From: Selenomonadaceae bacterium UBA2897
Lineage (GTDB): Bacteria; Bacillota; Negativicutes; Selenomonadales; Selenomonadaceae
Reading direction: 5' to 3'
Assembly: GCA_002350105.1 (NCBI GenBank)
Contig: DEDT01000054.1
Coordinates: forward strand, 30,475-94,474
Length of the DNA stretch: 64,000 nt
Shown: positions 59,679 through 64,000 of the stretch, one piece after another
Layout of the letters: every line of letters begins with the position of its first letter
Position numbering within the stretch: position 1 is the stretch's first letter
Made by a program: the position numbers and the translations under genes
The notes under the pieces: generated by a model
Seen by the model: only the letters and a program-made list of their open reading frames with translations
Databases searched by the model: none
What the model was told of the DNA's origin: nothing

Positions 59679-61268
59679 TTAAGCCTTATGTTGAGAGGCC
59701 TTGGCGCATGCCTCTGACAATGCCTCGTACAAGATAGTATCTGGGTTTGATATGCTTTTAGCCAAGGTACCGACTTGCTTACGCTGCCATGTTGCATCCT
59801 TTTGCAAAATAGCCAAGAAATATTGCAACGCTTGCTGGAAATCATGCTGCGTCATCTGCTGCGATTGCTTATTTTCCTGCGGTAAATGCGTAGTTGCAAC
59901 AACCGATGGCTGTTGCAGAGGCAAAGAAATCTGGCTGTCCGATGTATCACCTAACGGCGTCACTGGCTGTTCATGATGCACGCCTTTCTTTCTCAGGTCA
60001 GCAGCCGATTGGTAAACAGCAAAGGTTTGGCCCCATGACGCCCGAAAATATGTTTGGCAGCCCCTGGCCTCCCAACGCGGCTCTTTTGCTTTCTGCATAT
60101 TCTCAACAGTGCCCGGATACAACAATGCCGGCACTTGCGCACTGACGCGTTCCGGCTCGTGCCGCACCAGAGCCAGCGCCAAATCACGCAGGAATGCCAC
60201 GTCCTGTACCTGATGTACTCCCTGCCACCCGGATAGCCAGTCCTCGCCAAACAACATTCCCGTAATGGCGCCAGTCATAGATGCCACGGTGTCGGTATCC
60301 AATCCCTCGCAATAAGCTGCTTTCAACACCGCATGAACAGTCGGACGCCCTTCCAACGATGCGAAATATATGGCTGCCGCAACTGAACTGGTACCTGACC
60401 CATTTTGGCGGCCGATAGCGTCGATATGCTGCATCAGATCCTCCAAGGAAAACGGCGACTGCACCAATAGATGCTTCTTGCATTGCTGCAGGTACCGGAC
60501 CATTTCCTGTACGGTTTCCTGCCAGCATTCCGCATAACTTTTTCCCTTATAAACCGATAAAGATTGTTGCAGGTCAGCCCCATCGAACGACCATTCCGGC
60601 AACAAGGCTCCCCAGTGCTCTTTCAAAGCGAGTGCACGATCAAACAGGCCACCATACGGCACACGGTCAGATAAAGGCCTCTGCCATAAATCATATAGCA
60701 AGCTGGCTAAGCATGTCGCACCAACGATGGCACGAGGATGTCCATGAGACAAATAGGCATCTCTGCGTACATCCTGCAGCACCGCATCCAGAGTGTTTTC
60801 CTGATTCTTCGCAGGCCCATATAAAACATGCGGCAGGATACGCATCGCTGCGCCATTAGCCCCCGCCTGCAAGTATTTATTCAAGTTATCCGGAACCCAG
60901 GGATATTTATTCTTCAGCATCCCTCTGGCAACGCTTTTCAGCGCGCCGCCACCACCCTGCTGATATTCCAGCCAGGCAGGCAATTCGTGCTTGAGAAACT
61001 GCTGGCCCCATTTTTCCGCAAAAAGCAGGCATCGCCCTACCGCTATTGTCAGCTGCGTATCATCACTATAAGTTCCCGCCTCTATACGCTTTGTATAACG
61101 ATTATTATACAGGCCGCCACTCATCTGCCAGGCAAAGAAATTCCCGTCTTCATGGGATTGGTATACTTTTCCCTGCCGCTCAAACGGCCAGCCTATCGCG
61201 TCGCCGATTGCTACGCCAAGCATAGCGCCACAGGCCCGCTGCTCCTTCAATACAGTATTATCACACAT
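59679..61268 (-). CDS. ADP-ribosylglycohydrolase (DraG/ARH family) with C-terminal extension
   Basis: A 529-residue ADP-ribose hydrolase. All metal-site blocks are present: GVAIGDAIGWPFE (20-30), YSDDTQLTIAVG (67-78), GANGAAMRILPH (136-147), LSHGHPRAIVGA (173-184) and GLDTDTVASMTGAITGMLFG (322-341). The family core ends near residue 375; the remaining ~154 residues are an extra Q/S-rich tail without recognised motif. ATG 61268 overlaps the stop of the DarT-like gene by 8 bp and follows AGAGGA. In this place it should reverse the DarT-type modification as an antitoxin, a role usually played by the macrodomain protein DarG. Confidence 0.9.
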   Translation of the reverse strand: MCDNTVLKEQRACGAMLGVAIGDAIGWPFERQGKVYQSHEDGNFFAWQMSGGLYNNRYTKRIEAGTYSDDTQLTIAVGRCLLFAEKWGQQFLKHELPAWLEYQQGGGGALKSVARGMLKNKYPWVPDNLNKYLQAGANGAAMRILPHVLYGPAKNQENTLDAVLQDVRRDAYLSHGHPRAIVGATCLASLLYDLWQRPLSDRVPYGGLFDRALALKEHWGALLPEWSFDGADLQQSLSVYKGKSYAECWQETVQEMVRYLQQCKKHLLVQSPFSLEDLMQHIDAIGRQNGSGTSSVAAAIYFASLEGRPTVHAVLKAAYCEGLDTDTVASMTGAITGMLFGEDWLSGWQGVHQVQDVAFLRDLALALVRHEPERVSAQVPALLYPGTVENMQKAKEPRWEARGCQTYFRASWGQTFAVYQSAADLRKKGVHHEQPVTPLGDTSDSQISLPLQQPSVVATTHLPQENKQSQQMTQHDFQQALQYFLAILQKDATWQRKQVGTLAKSISNPDTILYEALSEACAKASQHKA

Positions 61269-61923
61269 TTTGCCATTCCTCTTCCATCGGTACCTTGCCA
61301 TTCCTGATGAACATTTCGCACTGATTAGAAAAAATATCTGGTGCCACGTATAGTTCAGGACACGTTTTGCCATATTGGATAATCAACGTACGATAAATCC
61401 GTCTCGCTATGTCACTGGTCTCTACGGCAATACCGGTGACATATGTCCAAGGGATATCTCGTTCAATCAGGATTTCTGCCTGTATGTCATCGGGACAGGA
61501 CGCCAAGCGCCTGCCTCGATTTCTTCCCGCAAACATACTTTCTATTCCAGATAAATTCGGCCTGATATCAGCACCGCCATGACGCGCGGCATTGCCAACG
61601 GAAAACCTGGCGCGGCGTACGGTTATAATTCTCGGATCGATAAACAGGCAACACCATGTATTAAACGGCCTTACTCTATCTTTTGAACAGAAAAGGTATT
61701 TATAGTTCGGATACTGGCAGGAACAATTAATATAATCCGTGCAGTTATCCATACGTACATTGTCATTCTGATAACGATTATCCAGAGGAATATACGCCGT
61801 TGCCAGGATACCATTATTAAACTCATCCAGCGCCATACTGAACATGCTACTGATATTAGTCAAATGACAAAATCGTGTTACGCCGCGTTCCTGGCATAAG
61901 TAGGATAAGACTCTCTCATTCAT
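61261..61923 (-). CDS. DarT-like ADP-ribosyltransferase (DUF4433)
   Basis: A 220-residue protein with the DarT pattern. RFCHLTNISSM (18-27) gives the NAD-binding histidine, NDNVRMDNCTDYINCS (53-68) gives the arginine (R57) of the RxD block, QYPNYKYLF (70-78) matches the SxPNxxMF stretch of this DarT branch, and DDIQAEILIERDIPW (145-159) carries the catalytic glutamate (E150). DarT enzymes put ADP-ribose on DNA bases (thymidine or guanosine) and block replication. The length fits. It follows the helicase after 11 bp and overlaps the glycohydrolase, as toxin and antitoxin genes often do. Confidence 0.8.
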   Translation of the reverse strand: MNERVLSYLCQERGVTRFCHLTNISSMFSMALDEFNNGILATAYIPLDNRYQNDNVRMDNCTDYINCSCQYPNYKYLFCSKDRVRPFNTWCCLFIDPRIITVRRARFSVGNAARHGGADIRPNLSGIESMFAGRNRGRRLASCPDDIQAEILIERDIPWTYVTGIAVETSDIARRIYRTLIIQYGKTCPELYVAPDIFSNQCEMFIRNGKVPMEEEWQNV

Positions 61924-61934
61924 CCAACGTCACC

Positions 61935-63113
61935 TCAAAACGGATTATCGTCAAAATAGTCATCCATACTCATTCTTTGCTTATTGCAGAAATTTACCAT
62001 CTCGTACGTTGCATCTGGCAATGCATCAAACAGTGGCGACATACGCGTACAGCATATATTCAACATACTCTTAGCTCGCGTAAATGCAACGTAGCACAAA
62101 TGCAATTTTTCCTGTATATCCTTTTCATAGGTTGAAACATAAAAATCAGGCAAAAATACATTGTCGAATTCCAAGCCTTTGGCATTATGATATGTAGCCA
62201 AAAATATTCCGCAGTGCGTATTAAAGCAGCCTATCTGACGGTTTATTATCTGTATATCCCGTTGAGGTATCCCATGCTTTAATAAATTGTCCCGAAATTC
62301 AGCTATTTCCCCATTCTCGTTAAACAAAAACGCCGTCGATTGATACCCTCGGTTCTGCAATACATCATGCTGGCAAAGCCAACTATGCTCCTGCTCCCGC
62401 TCAGCAAAATAGCAGACACACGGTTTGCGTCCGTCGACATTATTATCTCGTTCCAGTACGGGATCCTCCGGCATACCTTGCCAATACTGGCTGGCACGCA
62501 GGCCATTGGCAAAATCAGCAATCTCGCCGCAATTACGATAATCATGACTGAAATACACTGGTTCCTCGGTCAAAACAAGCATCTGACGATATAAGGCCAA
62601 GCCACCGTTTCCCTCAAAGATAGTCTGCGCACTATCCAGGAACACAGTAAGGCTCTTGCTGCAGCATTTGCGGACAAACCGAATCATGCTGGCTGTATAA
62701 TCCTGCCCCTCATCAACAACAAGATGCTGGCAAGTTGGCTCCTGCAACAAGGAAGCCGTTTCGTCCGTAAATCTATCCCATGCGGCGCCATCAGAGTCAA
62801 TATTTCCATAAGGCACCCCAGAAAATGTCTGATAACACCGATAAACATATTGATGAAAGCCCATAATGCATAAATTATTCGGCACGGGAGTTCGCTCCGG
62901 CAATACATCTGACAGCATACCACCAAGGAAAGAACTCAAGGACCTGACATACACCAGCAGCAACACGGTATCCTCAGGATGCACTATGGCTAAATTCAAC
63001 GCCCTGGTCAGCGCCATAATCGATTTTCCGCTGCCGGCAGACCCACTGACTAAAAAGTTTCCTTCCATCGGCAACCCCAGAACCCGCATTTGCTGGCCTC
63101 TTGGTACTAACAT
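61935..63113 (-). CDS. Short UvrD-like (superfamily 1) helicase
   Basis: A 392-residue protein with Walker A GSAGSGKSIMA (24-34), Walker B HLVVDEGQDYTA (130-141), LATYHNAKGLEFDNVFLPD (motif V) and YVAFTRAKSML (motif VI). It is about half the length of UvrD, lacking most of the 1B/2B insertions, so it may be a regulatory or DNA-sensing ATPase rather than a full helicase. It is the first gene of the operon with the DarT-like and glycohydrolase genes. ATG 63113 follows GGAGATG; the frame is also open for about 20 codons upstream without a start codon. Confidence 0.85.
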   Translation of the reverse strand: MLVPRGQQMRVLGLPMEGNFLVSGSAGSGKSIMALTRALNLAIVHPEDTVLLLVYVRSLSSFLGGMLSDVLPERTPVPNNLCIMGFHQYVYRCYQTFSGVPYGNIDSDGAAWDRFTDETASLLQEPTCQHLVVDEGQDYTASMIRFVRKCCSKSLTVFLDSAQTIFEGNGGLALYRQMLVLTEEPVYFSHDYRNCGEIADFANGLRASQYWQGMPEDPVLERDNNVDGRKPCVCYFAEREQEHSWLCQHDVLQNRGYQSTAFLFNENGEIAEFRDNLLKHGIPQRDIQIINRQIGCFNTHCGIFLATYHNAKGLEFDNVFLPDFYVSTYEKDIQEKLHLCYVAFTRAKSMLNICCTRMSPLFDALPDATYEMVNFCNKQRMSMDDYFDDNPF

Positions 63114-63342
63114 ACACTCATCTCCATTCGGAATAAAGGGATAAAAATCATGATAATTAGCTAACTTCCTTCATTTCCTCTTATAGATAGATTGACTATC
63201 GTTAATTTGTAATGCTATTTAAGGGTATATGAATTGGATGATCATGATCGCAATTCACGTGCCCTTTACCAGCAGCACCATCAACTACAACTTGATATAT
63301 TTGCACGGGGATATTTCCACTGTAATGGTGTCAAACCTATGC
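63114..63342. other. 229-bp A+T-rich interval upstream of the DarT operon
   Basis: I see no supported gene. The minus strand holds a 34-codon GTG frame (63202-63306; VQIYQVVVDGAAGKGHVNCD) that looks protein-like and is in the same frame as the gene before it, past three stops. An imperfect dyad GAATTG...CAATTC with TGATCA at its centre lies at about 63231-63256 and may be a regulatory site. Confidence 0.4.
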
Positions 63343-63957
63343 TCATTTTTGTTTTTCTTCACTTTTTAAATATTTCATAGACCTAGTAATACGTGTTATT
63401 TCTCCTAGATTTCGCATATTACCTTTACCATTAACATCTATCGCCTTACGTAAAGCTTCTCCGGATTTGCATTGCTTTATCATCTCATCTTCTTCCTCTC
63501 TTCTTTTATTTCCTTCCTTTACGAAATCTATCAAGGGATTATATTCACTTTTTTCACTTTCAAGAGCTTCTTCTAAAAATTCTAGGCACTGTTGTATCGA
63601 TACATAGTCATCTACTACATCATATTGCTGCCGTGACACATTATATTGTCGCAAATCTCTTATAGTCAATGTTATTTCATGGTTCACCTTTCTCAACGTA
63701 TCCTTTATTCCTTCTATAGGCAATGAACCTAAATTAGCATTCTCAACTGCCCAAGCATCTGGTAATGACAAGACATAAACAAAAACATATCGTACATATT
63801 CGCATATAAATTTCAAGAGTTTCGTCTGTTTACTATAATTATAAGTGATAGGAACCGAAAGCATTTTTCTGCTGAATTCAGAAAAAACTTCTGATGGCAT
63901 AAACGCTATGCATTGGGTAAAATGCATATATATATCTCTGACGTCTTTTCCATACAT
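63343..63957 (-). CDS. Unknown helical protein, 5' end uncertain at the window edge
   Basis: A 204-residue product not matching a family I recognise. It is helical and charged, with an acidic middle (LEFLEEALESEKSEYNPLID) and a basic end (GEITRITRSMKYLKSEEKQK). No ribosome site lies before ATG 63957. The frame continues upstream as NRKEYLDYLFG until a TGA about 40 bp further, with AGGAAGGAG inside it, so the true start may be non-ATG or a frameshift may be present. Base composition is strongly A+T-rich, unlike the LPS region, which suggests transferred DNA linked to the DarT operon. Confidence 0.6.
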   Translation of the reverse strand: MYGKDVRDIYMHFTQCIAFMPSEVFSEFSRKMLSVPITYNYSKQTKLLKFICEYVRYVFVYVLSLPDAWAVENANLGSLPIEGIKDTLRKVNHEITLTIRDLRQYNVSRQQYDVVDDYVSIQQCLEFLEEALESEKSEYNPLIDFVKEGNKRREEEDEMIKQCKSGEALRKAIDVNGKGNMRNLGEITRITRSMKYLKSEEKQK

Positions 63958-64000
63958 ACCAAAAAGATAATCTAAATACTCCTTCCTATTTTGTCAAGCC

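Noticed and set aside
59603..59845. An 80-codon minus-strand frame at the end of the glycohydrolase gene
   Set aside because: It overlaps the glycohydrolase 3' end in another frame and has no ribosome site or protein-like pattern.
63202..63306. A 34-codon GTG frame between the unknown gene and the helicase
   Set aside because: The sequence looks coding but has only a weak GGAAA upstream and follows stops in the same frame, so I list it as part of the interval and not as a gene.
1..64000. CRISPR arrays, rRNA genes and tRNA genes
   Set aside because: I saw no regularly spaced direct repeats, no rRNA-like stretches and no cloverleaf with CCA-like end; a covariance-model scan was not possible here.

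Overview
The window comes from a diderm (Gram-negative-type) Firmicute of the class Negativicutes, most like the Selenomonas/Mitsuokella branch; the genus is inferred from gene content, not proven. It carries a complete LPS and outer-membrane biogenesis locus beside Firmicute-type features: ComEB-type dCMP deaminase, a DUF3084 protein in the LPS run, LpxI instead of LpxH, a fused KdtA-LpxK, and an MlaD that ends in a beta-barrel as in Veillonella. All genes but one (the RNase H gene) lie on the minus strand, so the locus reads from right to left.

Layout from left to right. (1) 1-5.8 kb: a polar amino acid ABC transporter of cystine-like type (ATPase cut by the window edge, two permeases, lipoprotein receptor), then nitrogenase-like nifH, nifX-like and nifB-like genes and, upstream of them, a tandem DUF2292 (YezD-like) gene with a strong promoter, a dyad and an attenuator-like hairpin. 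The neighbours suggest sulfur or methylated-sulfur scavenging rather than ordinary nitrogen fixation, but this is inference. (2) 5.8-9.4 kb: UDP-GlcNAc 2-epimerase, a WecA/TagO-type initiating transferase, dCMP deaminase, and a RuvC-fold protein whose last codons come from an inserted MITE-like element. (3) 9.4-35 kb: the LPS/OM biogenesis run: DUF3084, lptF/G, lptB, lptA, lptC, a lipid A acyltransferase, kdsC, kdsD, kdsA, kdsB, kdtA-lpxK, msbA, lpxB, lpxI, lpxA, fabZ, lpxC, a second acyltransferase, lpxD, three OmpH/Skp-like genes, an unknown OM protein and bamA. (4) 34.9-45.5 kb: a single-pass membrane protein, a small sigma factor, a TamB-type giant protein, a TolC-type channel, and mlaD-mlaF-mlaE. 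(5) 45.6-51.3 kb: RNase H1, a GT92-like glycosyltransferase, an internally deleted AAA-ATPase-like gene, and a CDP-alditol cassette (epimerase, alditol-phosphate dehydrogenase, cytidylyltransferase). (6) 51.3-64 kb: an accessory region with surface-glycan genes (HAD protein, GT4, radical SAM/SPASM, unknown transferase), several of which start with the same kind of Rossmann module. A Septu-like ATPase/HNH pair sits among them, and then comes an operon of a short UvrD-like helicase, a DarT-like ADP-ribosyltransferase and an ADP-ribosylglycohydrolase.

The LPS genes work as one pathway. LpxA/C/D/I/B make the lipid A disaccharide. KdsD/A/C/B make CMP-Kdo. The KdtA-LpxK fusion adds Kdo and the 4'-phosphate, and the two LpxL-type enzymes add secondary acyl chains. 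MsbA flips the product and the Lpt proteins carry it outward, while BamA, the OmpH-like chaperones, TamB and Mla build and maintain the outer membrane. The most unusual content is in the accessory region: the DarT/ADP-ribosylglycohydrolase/helicase operon, a radical SAM gene switched off by a G10 tract, and the shared Rossmann module. The nitrogenase-like cluster at the left end is the other strong lead.
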